A DNA stretch of 64,000 bases, taken from NCBI GenBank assembly GCA_026874595.1, contig CM049311.1, positions 47,187,676-47,251,675 on the forward strand, in the 5' to 3' direction. Shown in pieces: positions 11,659 through 23,400 of the stretch. Position numbers and translations under genes: made by a program. Under the pieces are notes generated by a model. The model had not been told where the DNA came from, ran no database searches, and worked only from the letters and a program-made list of their open reading frames with translations. Each line of letters opens with the position of its first letter. Within the stretch, counting starts at the first letter, position 1. Source of the DNA: Sipunculus nudus. Lineage: Eukaryota; Annelida; Sipuncula; Golfingiida; Sipunculidae.

Positions 11659-13714
11659 ATGGGCCAATTGCGCTAAATCTGTACATGGCAGTGTTTGAGG
11701 TTAAAGAAAGAAAAATAAGGCTGTTTGTCAGGCAGTTACTATTTAAGAATATCACAGATGATGCAGACATTAACATCCATCACTTTTTTGTGTGACAGAA
11801 AAGATGTTTCTATCCATTTGCAGCAAATTATGGGCCAATTTGTCCCACCCGTAACATGTCCACATTTAAACCAATAAGTTTTATGACCATGCAGACCTTA
11901 ATAATCAGCTGCATACATGCTGCTGAATGAATTTAAAAAGTGTAGTAGGGTTGAAAGTTTACATGAAGAGGTAACTTGGATACAGAAATCCAAAACTTGG
12001 ATTTTGGTACCTATTATGATGTCTTGGTCAAAATAAAATATTTTTTTGTCCCACCTGTAACAGGTAGTGCTGCAATTGTCATGATTATTAACCAAGAACT
12101 GCATTTTGTGTTACACAGACCTGAATAGAAGTGAGATTAATATTTCATATGTGTCTGGGGTACATGTAACTCTAACAAATCAGAATCACGTGTTTCATCC
12201 AAAAAGGTTGGTATTGTCAATCATAACTGTCCCACCCGTAACAGTGGAATAGCAGTGTAAAATTAGAGACAAGATAAACCTTAAACCTTTATACAGAAAA
12301 GCTCAAACCTTAACTGTTTTGTCATGCCTAATCTGTATGCCTGTCCTTTGAATTTATTGTACAGCATATCAAAGATACATCATTTTGTCCCACCCGTAAC
12401 GTGTCCCACCCGTAACATTGTCCCACCCGTAACAAGGCAAAGAATATAGCTTGCTGCAGATTAAATAAGATTGAACAACCCCTGCATGTTAACTTTGATG
12501 GTATCTTCTTCGACTCATTTTAAAGGTAATACTATACTTTTAATATATGTTTTAATATACTTTTTAGGCCTTCTTTGGTTAATAATTAGGATTTTCAGGA
12601 AAGCAATTTATCATATTGTTATTTATTTATATTTAATGCCAAAAAATTTCTTTCCCTGGATCAATCTGGATTTAATTTAATTTATTATGTTTTCAACATT
12701 ATATATTATTTAAATCATTTAAAATATAAGCAAATAATAAAGGGAAACTGCATAAAATGACAGATGTTTTAGTAAATTAGTTGATAAAGACATATATATA
12801 TTGAAAGCTGACATTAAAGGCAGGTCTGGTCAATAATGGCAACAATAATGGTATGGATTTAAAAAAGAAACTGGCAAAATTGAAAGGTTGGGAAAACATG
12901 AGCACATTTATTTTACACTTACTGTACTTTTACAGTGCTTCATGGACTGTACTAATAAGCATATCTTAAGCAATTATTTCAAAGAGTAGCCATGCAAGGT
13001 TATTTTTTTCAAAATTAACTGCTGCAACTTTTCATCAGAATTATCAGAATGACTGTGCAGATTATTTTATAGCATTTTCTCACCATAAAATTGATCAATA
13101 AAGAGGAATATTAAAACATAACTGTTGTAAAAGTAAATAGCATTACCAGCCTTTGTCCAACCCGTAACGGTCCTCCATAGACATTCTTTTGGCAAATTTG
13201 ACAAATTACTCATTTTAAATTCTAAAAAGAAATATACTGTGCCTTGATTTTCAATAGTCCATGGCATATTTAAGGTTTGTGACTTATTTTATTGTCTTAT
13301 TAGTGTATAAATTTGATGTTAATATTAATTAAAACCACATTTCTATCAAATATGTCCCACCCGTAACACTTTTTATCTTAACATATTTAATAGTAAGACT
13401 ATTGGGTTGAACTTATTCTACCTATCAGGTGTCTCATTGCCTCAGGTACATGCATGTTGAAAGGAAGTTCCCATCAAGTAAAACCTGGGACCAGCAAGGT
13501 GGAACACTGTGTGTGTTACGGGTGGGACAGATTATGATGACTTTGTAATATTGATTTATCATTATCTAACCATGGAGGAAAGTGGAAGCTGGGAGATTTC
13601 TGGGATAAGTATACCAGCTTATGTACATGCATAAAAGATAAATAATTAAGATTTCTATTACAATAAATGTTGGTGTTACGGGTGGGACATAAATGTACAG
13701 AAATATCGCAATTG
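11659..13714. mobile_element. 2.06-kb non-autonomous DNA element with TGTCCCACCCGTAACA subterminal motifs
   Basis: Inverted termini can be seen. The left end reads GGGCCAATTGCG then TCTGTACAT (from 11,659). The right end, read on the minus strand from 13,714, gives GGGCCAATTGCG then TCTGTACAT. Both are flanked by GTAT, a possible 4-bp target duplication. Inside, the 16-bp motif TGTCCCACCCGTAACA recurs: plus-strand copies at 11,841, 12,047, 12,228, 12,386, 12,402, 12,419, 13,154 (diverged) and 13,353, and minus-strand copies at 13,514 and 13,674. No transposase ORF is visible. Orientation flips toward the right end, as expected for subterminal transposase-binding repeats. The family is unknown to me. 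Confidence 0.7.
12386..12434 (+). repeat. Three head-to-tail TGTCCCACCCGTAAC motifs
   Basis: Three copies start at 12,386, 12,402 and 12,419, spaced 16-17 bp. This is the densest cluster of the motif found throughout the 11,659-13,714 element. Confidence 0.95.
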
Positions 13715-13719
13715 GCCCG

Positions 13720-15980
13720 TATGTGACCTCTGAGAAGGTTTTGGGTTTCTAGTTTAAAACCCAAGTTAAAAATAAATATATAACAGGGTTACAAAAATTT
13801 TTGGAGCATGTTCTGAATTGTCTGTATTCTCAATTGAATGTAAAAAATATATAAACTATCTGTTCTTATTTTTATTTCTCATGTATTCCAGTAATTGTAC
13901 ATAATAATTCTACCTCTTGACAATATCAGTACAACATGGTAATTGGTGAGTCTACCTTGCAGACGGTTGGAATCAACTTCAAAATACGTTTGGGCACATA
14001 TTTTATGTATGAAAATACCATATAACCCCTACATATTACCATTAATACAGATGCTTCAATGCCATTGGGGCCAAAATTACAGAAGAGGATCGGGGGGGGG
14101 GGGGGGGACTCTGGAGACCTTTTTTAAGGGTTTCAGGCAAAAATTTTTAGCCTGGACCCTCCCCTATTTTCCAGACCGGGGGACCTTTTTTTCTGTTTTT
14201 CATTAGTTCTTCTAGGTTGGCTCCCCCCCCCCTTTTCCTAAATCCTGGATCTGCCCCTGAAGGCCTGAACTAAATAATGGGCACTTACTGTAAATAAATT
14301 AGATCTTGGTGCTTTTTCTCCACCTGGGTGCTATTAGTATGATCTTCCAGTTGTATCAGCCAATATGGCATGGTTGTGAACACTGCTTGAAAGACTGGAA
14401 GGATGTTTATGAAAATGAGGGTCTGTCCTTTAAAGTGAGCTGCTTTTGCAGGGGAGTGGTTCATTTACGTAGATCACCCACCTAATTTGTAATTAGCAAA
14501 TTCCAATATTGGGTCTGTGACAACATTCTGTAAGGTAGACTCTCACCATATCACACTTAACCGTAGAAGTCTACTTGCTAGATTGCTTCACGTATAATAA
14601 TTGCAGATCAAGCTTATATAACGGAATTAAAAAGATACTATCTAAAGGAAATTTACAGGCTGACAGGTATTCAATAACCATGGACCAAGAAAAAAAACTG
14701 AACGAAAACTGTGATTAAACGCATTATTGTATGGTGATAATTTCCCAACTAATGCAGTTAGAGATAAAGTATCAGTATTAATCCAGAGGTATATACTGAA
14801 CACAAAGAGATTTTAGACAAAATGCTTAGTGATCAATCAATTAATCAAAGATAATGATCAATACAAATTGTCTATATTCCCCTCCTTTTGTCTTCAGGGT
14901 GTGTGTTTTGTGAAACATATCGCATTTATAACTGATACTTTCTGTAATATGTTAATGACCAGTTTGTTTTTTGAAAAGGCTTGTTTCACTGTGATTATTG
15001 TTTTTGAATACTGGGTATTGTATATGTTTTGTATTTATTATAATTTATGTATTTAAATGTATCTTTTTTTTGCAGACAGGAGAACATGTTTCATTAGCCA
15101 TAATGGCTACTATGTAATCCTGTTGAAATAAATATGTTTAATTTAATTGTGCTTGCCTCCATGATGGATCGAGTTTGCAAACTGTAGCTTGTATTCTAGT
15201 AGATGTCCCTACCTGTAGTAATTTCACCTATTCAGACATGTCACTGAATACCTGCATGCCCATGTACCATACCCCAAAGCACCTGTCTCAGTTTCACAGT
15301 CTCTTACCCGGAAGTAGGAATGATTGGAATGTTCTAACCACATGATGGCTGCTGAGTCAGGCCACCACTCTCCAGAAGAGGGGCTCTAAAATTATTATCT
15401 CCATTCTACACTTGCCCTCCCTATCCTCTCCTTCCTTAATACTTCCTTAATACATCCATACTCCTTAACGTTACACCCCTATCACACATGCATTCACAAA
15501 CCACCATTACACAATTTGCGTGTATAGACAATAAGCTGAACCTGAATATTAGAGGTTGCCTGAGTAGGGATCAAACCTACAGTCTCCAGATCTAGAGTCC
15601 ATAACATGCTATGTTGTGAATTGTGAAGACTAGATACCAGCTGGGATGTGTTTGGTTTATTTATAAAAGGCTATGAGTGAAGCACATTCCTAGAGGAGAT
15701 TGGGAACTATTCAATTTGTACTTGAACAACAAAATTTAATATGAGGTTTGGGCTGCTGTCCCCACACCAGGCCTCTTGTAGGTACCAGGGAACCAGGCCT
15801 CCTCCTGTAATATAATAAACTCCAGGTGTGAGCAAAATCCATTGTGGGAATTTCTCAGGAAAATATAATTAATCTTTTAACACCAGTTATACCCATGATA
15901 ATGAATATGTCTTTTCTGATGTCATTCACTCCACTAGACCAATCTGTCAGTTGAAAGTTCTATTTAAAGCTTCTGTATCA
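13720..15980. other. Intergenic DNA upstream of the zinc-finger gene
   Basis: Contains a G-run (about 14,093-14,108), a C-run near 14,223, and a tRNA-like SINE fragment near 15,547-15,606. The small open stretches here do not look coding. A 5' UTR exon or promoter of the downstream gene could lie here or further left, but I cannot point to one. Confidence 0.5.
15547..15640 (-). mobile_element. Possible tRNA-derived SINE fragment
   Basis: On the minus strand the bases GGTTTGATCCC (a box-B-like sequence) are preceded by an anticodon-arm-like stretch around GGACTCTAGATCTGG. The box A side is not convincing, so this is a partial or decayed SINE at best. Confidence 0.4.
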
Positions 15981-16423
15981 TATACAGTGAAGTCTCTTTA
16001 TAACGGGGTCCGTTACAACAGAAGACTCCAGTTATGGACAAATCTCTAGGGAACGAACAAGTGAAAGTTTAAATTTGCTTCGTTATAACGGAAAACTCGA
16101 GTTCCTGATCCGAACGGACTTTCATGAAACAAAATGAACCTAGCCGATATACTCAGAATCGTTATTACGAACTTGACTGGCGGCAGTCAGGTCTAAGTTT
16201 CCCCAGTTGTTTGATCTTTGATAAACCGAGCTGACAATGACAGGCTAATTAATACATGACAGGGCAAGTTTTCACACCCAGGCCAAGTGGTTATGTCACC
16301 GCTGTTTACTCTCTGTCTCGGTTGAGCGCACCCGTGTTCACATCTCCACAGTCTCCGATAGCGATTCAAGCCAGGTGATCCTATTTCCCGGGGGGGGGGG
16401 GGGGGGGAGCATGGAGAACTGGA

Positions 16424-16641
16424 GAAGACACTCTTCATGTGGGTGACAGACAAGCAAACAGATGGGGCTTCCATCAATGACGAAATGCTCGTTTTGCCAG
16501 GCACCACACCAGAAAACCAAGGGTCTCCCGAAGAAGACACTCTTCATGTGGGTGACAGACAAGCAAACAGATGGGGCTGCCATCAATGACGAAATGCTCG
16601 TTTTGCCAGGCACCACACCAGAAAACCAAGGGTCTCCCGAA
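16424..16641 (+). repeat. Two-copy 109-bp direct repeat inside the pogo element
   Basis: The two copies differ at very few positions (one is TTCC versus TGCC near the middle), so the duplication is recent relative to the element's own decay. Confidence 0.95.
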
Positions 16642-17030
16642 GGGAATGACACTTGCTTCGTCCAGGCACTGGAGGCAGACATCAGGAGTCTTGGTATGGA
16701 AACGCCACTGGGAGCGGAGCAGTATGGCACTATCGATTCACAACAGAAACCAAAGACAAGTTGGACGATGCAAGTATTCTGTCGATCATCAGTGCAACAG
16801 CGGACCAGGAGGAGGATGGTGACATAGGCGGAGACGTGAATGATTCGCTGGTTGAACCTGTAAAGAGGGCTGATGCCAGAGATGGTCTTCAGGCTGCGAT
16901 CAGGTTCTTCGAACAGCAATCAGACGCCGCGGATAGGGCTAACATACTGGAGAATCTTTTGCATGCCGCCACAGTGCTGGATTCACCATACGGATGTAAA
17001 CAGGCTAGCATCACAGATTTTTTTCACTAG
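16424..17030 (+). pseudogene. pogo/Tigger transposase remnant (HTH piece joined to C-terminus)
   Basis: The HTH-like segment is present in two direct copies of 109 bp (16,424-16,532 and 16,533-16,641); since 109 is not divisible by three, the duplication shifts the frame. Downstream, one frame (16,653-17,030) reads to DSPYGCKQASITDFFH, the family's typical end. The RNase-H-like catalytic core between these parts has been lost, so it can encode no active transposase. Such deletion derivatives are mobilised only in trans. Confidence 0.75.
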
Positions 17031-17307
17031 AGAATTTGTCAACAGATTATGTACATTAAAGTTGTAAATTTTGCTTTGTATATATGTTCATTATGTAATA
17101 AACACGTTTTATTTGAACTTCTTTTGGGTGAATGTTCCCATGTGTGCGTGTGTGCTTTTATCAATTTACTGCCATGCAACATAAACTGCATACTCCGAAA
17201 TTTCATTACAACAGAAATTCGATTTACGGAACTAATTCCAATGGAACAAACATATTCACTATAACGAGACTTTACTGTACACAATGACTGGTTCATGGTT
17301 CTTGTAG

Positions 17308-17413
17308 GGTTATGGCATCTGTCCCATCTCGACGATCAAGCCGCCCAAGGTCCTGCAAGTCCGCCCTGGAATTGCTGGGTGTGAGTCCAAGACGTTCCTC
17401 TTCAGTGGGAAAG
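17308..17413 (+). CDS. Exon 1 (first coding exon): start codon and basic Ser/Arg N-terminus
   Basis: An acceptor (TTCTTGTAG) precedes GGTTATGGCA; the ATG at 17,312 has a G at +4. The 34 codons read MASVPSRRSSRPRSC and onward to VGK, then GTTTGTG donor, phase 0. The N-terminus is basic and Ser/Arg-rich, like a nuclear targeting region. The presence of an acceptor implies an upstream 5' UTR exon that I could not locate. Phase matches the next exon exactly. If upstream coding exists, the exon could be internal instead. Confidence 0.75.
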
Positions 17414-20400
17414 GTTTGTGTATAAATTTGTTAGCCTTGAGCCATAATAAAGGTTGGTTTCTCAGACAACGTGTGTCAATTTGACCTCCTCCCCCCCCTC
17501 CTTAAAAAAAATTATTTTGTTTGTTTTCATTAGAAAGTTACTGACTTTGAACTCCATTCACACAGACATTTCTTTCAAGAAAATAAAATTGATTATAAGG
17601 CCAAAAAAAAAATAAGGTATGGTTCTCAGGCACTTTTTTTCAGAAATCAGTGCGGGCGGGCGGTATTTTATTTTTGACCTTTTTTTGGATGTTTCGAGAA
17701 AAATGTCATATAATCAGGAAAAACCATGAAAATTACAAATATTTTGCTAAATACTACATAAATTGTATTATTTATTTTCTTGAAAGATAAAAATCAAAAT
17801 AAAAATTTTTGATGCGGGGGGTTAAAATTGACGCGGGCGGTGCCTGAGAACCATACCTTTTTTTTTTTTTGGCCTAAGTTGTTTTGTTATGATATGCTTT
17901 TTCACTTGCTTAACAACACAAGTCTGCTATTGTCATGTTGTCCCCTATCCATATGAAATACTTCTTGAAAATAAAAAAATAAAAAGGAAAAATTGTGCCC
18001 TTCTGCACAGATTACTGAGAAGAGTGCCAGATAACCCAGCTTTTTTTTAGCTCAGCTGACTTTAAGTCATCTGAGCTTTAGCAAGGGTCCTTTGTCCGTC
18101 GTCTGCCTGTTAACAGGGTCCCCAAGTTCTCCTACCAAACCTGAAACTTGGTCACTGCGACTTCATTCCTTTGAGAAATCAAGGAAAACCTCCATTTTCC
18201 AGTAAAAACGTATTGTTATGCTCCAAAACTACCAACAATGAAAACCATTCCTGCTTATATTTCCTATGTACATGCTAGAAATTAGGTCAACATTGCATAA
18301 ATTGTTGAAGTTATGGGCTAAAACATAATACACTTTGTCAATAATCAGGAAATATATTTCCTCACTTAACATGATAATTTTTTTAGCTATAGAGAGCTTA
18401 TTTCAAGCATATATCTTTATTCAACTTAGTTTTAATTGTATACAAGAAATTTCATCAAAATTTTGTAAACATTTTAAGTTATTGGCATAAATGTAAAATC
18501 ATTACCTTAAATTTTGCCCAACTTTGACAATGGCACTTTTTTTTCTGTATTTACATGTACATTTGCTTTTATTTTCACTTGAGAGTAGATCAGGTTTTAA
18601 GCTTATAAAATCTGAAATTTGAAAGGAATTTGTGAAAAAGGGTAGCTTTTATATTTTAGTTTTCGTACACCATCTCAAGTGTTGTTTATATCAAGCCAAC
18701 CCAGTGCAGTGGTCTGCAGTGACACATGCAGCTCTCACCTATGTTATGTAACTGCTGCCTTCACTTAAGGCATCTCCCTTGCAGCATTGATTCACTGTTT
18801 CAAGATCAAGGGCTAGGTCAAGTTAGAACATGGTTGACCTTGACATATTTTCATGGTCACAGCAGGATAATGCTTAAATGATGTTAACTCAATAACTCGA
18901 AAAGAATTTGAGATACAGTCACCAAACTCGCAGCTTTGATGAACCTTATCAAGGACTAGGTCAAATTAGAACATGGATGACCTTGACACATTTTTCAAGG
19001 TCACAGCGGCAATAATGCTAAAATGATGTCAACACAATAACTTCAAAAGAATTTGAGGTAGAGTCACCGAAACTTGCAGCATTGGCGTACCTCATAAAGG
19101 GCTAGGTTCAGTTCAAATATGGGTGACCTTCATGCAGTTTTTAAGGTCACAGAAGTAATCTTTGTGTTTGACATTGACCCATCTCAAATTTGATACATGT
19201 ATTCACAACTTTTTATCTAAATATTCCAGCATCAGGTGGGGGGCATACTAGTTCAGTTCCACAGATTAACTTTTCCCTTGTCTATATTTAATTCATTCTT
19301 ATTCTAGACTTAAATTTTATTCTACTTTTTGGATTTTGTATTGTATCACAAGGGGTTACAATGATTAAAGTGCACATTTGATTGTGCTCACAAATTGATT
19401 CAATGCTATAAAAGTTTTTTTTTTTTTTTTTTTATTAATTGAACATATAATACAGATACAGTAACAAACAGTACACATGATTTTACATCATCATACAATG
19501 TACATAAAACAAAAACATGCATACATGTATACATTCACACTAAGTTTGATACACACTAACCGGATGTACATAAACAACAAATACAGACAGGGTACATTAT
19601 AAACATATTGAAATAATCATGGTGAATATTTTTTGTTTTTGCTTAAAGATAGGTATTATTTCAGCAATGGTTTTCTTTAAAATATTTATTTTTAAATTGT
19701 TTCCATTTCTGGTCATGTATTACTATTTTACCTATTGCTCTAGCTATATTTTCTTCTATTTTATAGATCTGTAATACGTTGTTTGTATATATACAAAACG
19801 TAGGAATTTTTTCCTTACAATTACATGTGTATACGAAATGTTTAAAGAGTAGTATTAAAATATCTAGAAGGGTGTCGTTGGTAGTGTTCATAATTATAAA
19901 GGTCTTTCTGAAATTGCTCATGTGTATATCTAAGCCTATGTCTCTCAACCATTTTTTTAAATCAGATATTAAGCTGTATGTTATTTCACAGTGATAAAAT
20001 ATATGAGAATATGTATCTCTATCTTTTTTGCAAAATGTGCACAATTCTGTGTCACTTTTTTTCAATTTATAGAGGAAGGGATTCAAAGGTAGAATCCTAT
20101 GTAGTAGTTTAAACTGAAAGGTTCTTAGCTTCTCAGAAATGGTAATACTAGTTATATTTTTGAAGGCTTTAAGTATGATTTCATTGTTTTGTAATTCTAA
20201 CTCTCTGGTCCACTTTTCCATTGATTTGACTGGCAAAATGTAGAGGTTATTTATTAAATCACTGTAGATGAAATGTGAAGTATTTTTCATTCTTAAAATT
20301 TTTTAAACCCTATGTTCTTGCAGTTGGACCTTTGAGTTATTCTTTATATCTTTTTTCCAAGTTCCTGGGACTGCATGCAGCAATCCTGTGTAGTGCATAA

Positions 20401-23400
20401 AGTTAATAGTGACTTTGTATCTGCTTATTAATTCTTCAAAGGTCGAAATGTTACATTGTTTCCCACATTTTTAGTAATGTCTGAAACTGTTTTGACCCCT
20501 GCCTTATATAATTTATTATAGAATATTACTGTGTTATATATTTTTATGTGAGAGTTAAACCACAAAGTTTGTGACTGAATTTCATTTATAGAAACCGTCT
20601 TAGTGTAATTGTAATTGCACCAGGATTGGAGTACTTCTTTCCAGAATGGATCACAAGAGACATTCAAATCTTTTAAGTCGTTCACTCTTAAGTTACATTT
20701 AAATATATATGTACCCAGATTTTTTAATTGTACATTAATAATCTGTCTCCAACCATTTTCAGTAGAGCCACTAAGAAAACGTTTAACCCATGAGATTTTT
20801 AAAGATTGTAACTTAGCTTGGAGATTAATCATATTTAACCCTCCTTTATCTCTCGGTGCTATTAAAGTGTTTCTTCTAACCTTATATGGTTGGTTATTCC
20901 ATATAAATTTAAATATTAATCTTTCCACTTCTTTAATATAAGTTTGTGATGGCTTAGGAAGTACAAGGAATAAATATATGAGTTGTGAAATAATACATGT
21001 TTTCACAATGGTTATCCTTCCAGACAAGGACATAATTCTGTGTCTCAAGATATTAATAATATTTTTAATTTTACTAAGGATTTCTTTATAGTTAGTTTCT
21101 ATCATTTTTTTCCATTCCGGATGAATTGAGATTCCTAAAATTTTAACTGGATTAGTACACCAACACAGACCTAAGTCTTTCAATTGTGCCTGATTATAAA
21201 AATAGTTTGTTATCGGCATTATTGTTGTTTTTTCTATGTTAACTTTAAGACCTGATATTTGTTGAAACCTTTTAAATACATCCAAGACTTCTTTGATTGA
21301 CATTGGTCCTCCTGTAAGAGTTAAAACAGTGTCATCTGCATACTGAATAATTTTGTGTTCCTTCTGATCAACTATTACCCCTTTTATTTTACAGTTATTC
21401 CTTATTTCATTTGCTAGTATTTCTGCTGCCAATATGAATAAGTATGGTGATAGGAGACATCCCTGTCTAACACCTCTTGTTACTGAGAAGAAATCAGTGG
21501 CCCATCCTCTGTTCAGAAGACAGCTAAAAATATTATGATATAATATCTTAATCCAATTTCGAAGGATTGGTCCAAAATTAAATGCTTGAAGAACATCTTG
21601 AATATAAGGCCATTCTAACTGATCAAATGCTTTTTCAAAATCAACTGATAACAGGTAACCTCCTATCTTTTTATTTTTTAAATGAGAGATAATGCTTATA
21701 ATTTTTATTATATTTTCTTCGATATATCGATTTTTCATGAAACCAGTTTGATCTGAATGTATTATTGAAGGTAAGACTAATTTAAGTTTATTGGCTAAAG
21801 TTTTTGCTAATATTTTATAATCGGTATTAAGAAGAGAAAGGGGGCGCCAGTTTTTCAAAAGAAGTTGGTCCTTACCTCTCTTAGGAATGAGACATATTAT
21901 CCCTTGACGCATAGTGAGTGGAAGGCAGCCTTTATTATATGAGTTACTTATAGCATTTATAAAATATTCTTTTAAATCAGACCAAAATGTTTTATAAAAT
22001 TCTACTGGGAACCCATCTGGGCCTGGAGTCTTATTAAGGGCCATTGAATCAATAGTGTTTTTAAATTCTTCAATTTTAAATTCTTCTTCACACAAAGTCC
22101 TTTCCTCCTCATTGAGCATTTTATTATTTTCTAGTAAAAAGAAATCCCTATTAACATTATCAGACTTGGCTTGTGCTGTATATAAATTTGTATAAAATTG
22201 TAGTTCCTCATTTAATATCTCTTTGGGTTCTATTATTATTCTACCTTGTTTATCTTTGAGTTTTATTATGGATTTTCGATTAAAGTTTCTTTTTTCTAAG
22301 TTAAGAAAATATTTAGTCAGTTTGTCCCCCTCTGTATACCATGTGGTTCTACATCTTATAATTGCTCCTCTTGTTTTCTCTTCAACAAACTCTTTATGGT
22401 TATTAACTGCTACTTCCCAATTTTCTTTATCTTTAGTATCACCTGTTGTGTTATATATAGTCTGTAGTTGATGAATTAACCTTTAAATGCTATAAAAGTT
22501 TGGATTTTCATAATATGAGGAAATGCAGAATTCCTTACTTAAGAAGAGTAAACACTTTGTTCTTTTTTAACATGTGTAAAATAGAATATTAATTTCAGCA
22601 TTGGATTATAAATGCGGTAGTAAATAGTATAATGATTTTGTTTCTCCCTCATTCAACCAACAGCGTGTATACCTGACTTGAAAATGAATTTTTGATCAAA
22701 TTTGCTGAATCTTTTATTTAGTTAATAAAATTAAACATTTACTGAAAACTCCAATATACAAAACAATTTTTAATAATGATTCAAAGAATAATCTTGAAGA
22801 TGTTATGTTGTGGCATTATGTTTTATAAGTTATATTTTCTTTTAAAAAAATCCTATAAATTCAGTTTAAACATTTTGTGATTTAAAAATAACAAAATATT
22901 CATGTATGCATAATTTGACTTGATATGAGCATATAATAATGATAAATATTGCAATTCTGAGTTAACTTATATTTTTAGAATTTTTTTTAATGCAAATCTG
23001 TAAAGTTTGTAAATTAAAAAAAATTGATATGCTAAAAATTTATTATTTTTTCCTTATTGAATTATTAAATGGTTTCAGGCAACAAGTTTCAGTGCAGATG
23101 GCATGTGTACCAAATTTGCTTGTTTTAACTTGCTTATTAATCAAATTTAGTGTATGCTCATTTGAATAAAGAAAATTTTAATTTTTTACAACATTTTATT
23201 CAGTTAATTAATTAAATGTTAAATGTGTATTTTTATGCCTCAGCTCTTGTCCATTATTTTATAATTTGCAGGGTTTTGTATGTTCCTAGTGGTTATATTA
23301 ACATGCATATTACAGTTACTTAGTTGAAATACTGAAACCTTTACAAATCATGTTTGTGATCATGAGAGGTTCCTGCATCTTTCATGTAGTCCATATAATG

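Larger units (their letters stand above)
15985..17277 (+). mobile_element. Internally deleted pogo/Tigger-type DNA transposon
   Basis: The inverted termini are CAGTGAAGTCTC on the left and, read from the right end, CAGTAAAGTCTC, flanked by TA on both sides (15,983-15,984 and 17,278-17,279). Inside is a transposase remnant: a segment reading EKTLFMWVTDKQTDG, like the CENP-B-type helix-turn-helix of pogo transposases, and a C-terminus ending with ASITDFF, also typical of the family. The central catalytic DDE region is missing. A G-run sits at 16,390-16,407. The right end lies just 28 bp before the first exon of the zinc-finger gene. Confidence 0.85.
17414..19401 (+). other. Intron 1, left part: MITE and molluscan dispersed repeats
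   Basis: The stretch contains the 276-bp MITE (17,599-17,874) and a dispersed repeat from about 18,050 (AGCTCAGCTGAC.., TTTGTCCGTCGTC) that resembles repeats frequent in bivalve genomes. Between 18,813 and 19,190 there are about 2.5 tandem copies of a 143-146-bp unit (CTAGGTCA/CTAGGTTCA at 18,813, 18,956, 19,102) with GACCTTGACA and AAGGTCACAG motifs. No exon seen. Confidence 0.6.
19418..22485 (-). mobile_element. 5'-truncated L1/Tx1-type LINE, minus strand, with 16-bp target duplication
   Basis: The element lies between two identical 16-bp repeats AATGCTATAAAAGTTT (19,402-19,417 and 22,486-22,501). A T-run at 19,418 onward is its poly(A) tail on the minus strand. It is 5'-truncated within ORF2 just upstream of the RT domain. 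With a perfect 16-bp duplication, a clean tail, and a largely open ORF, the insertion appears recent. It sits in intron 1 in antisense orientation to the zinc-finger gene. Confidence 0.95.

Noticed and set aside
16193-16919. Minus-strand ORFs over the pogo element
   Set aside because: They are antisense shadows of the duplicated transposase segment and of the G-run.
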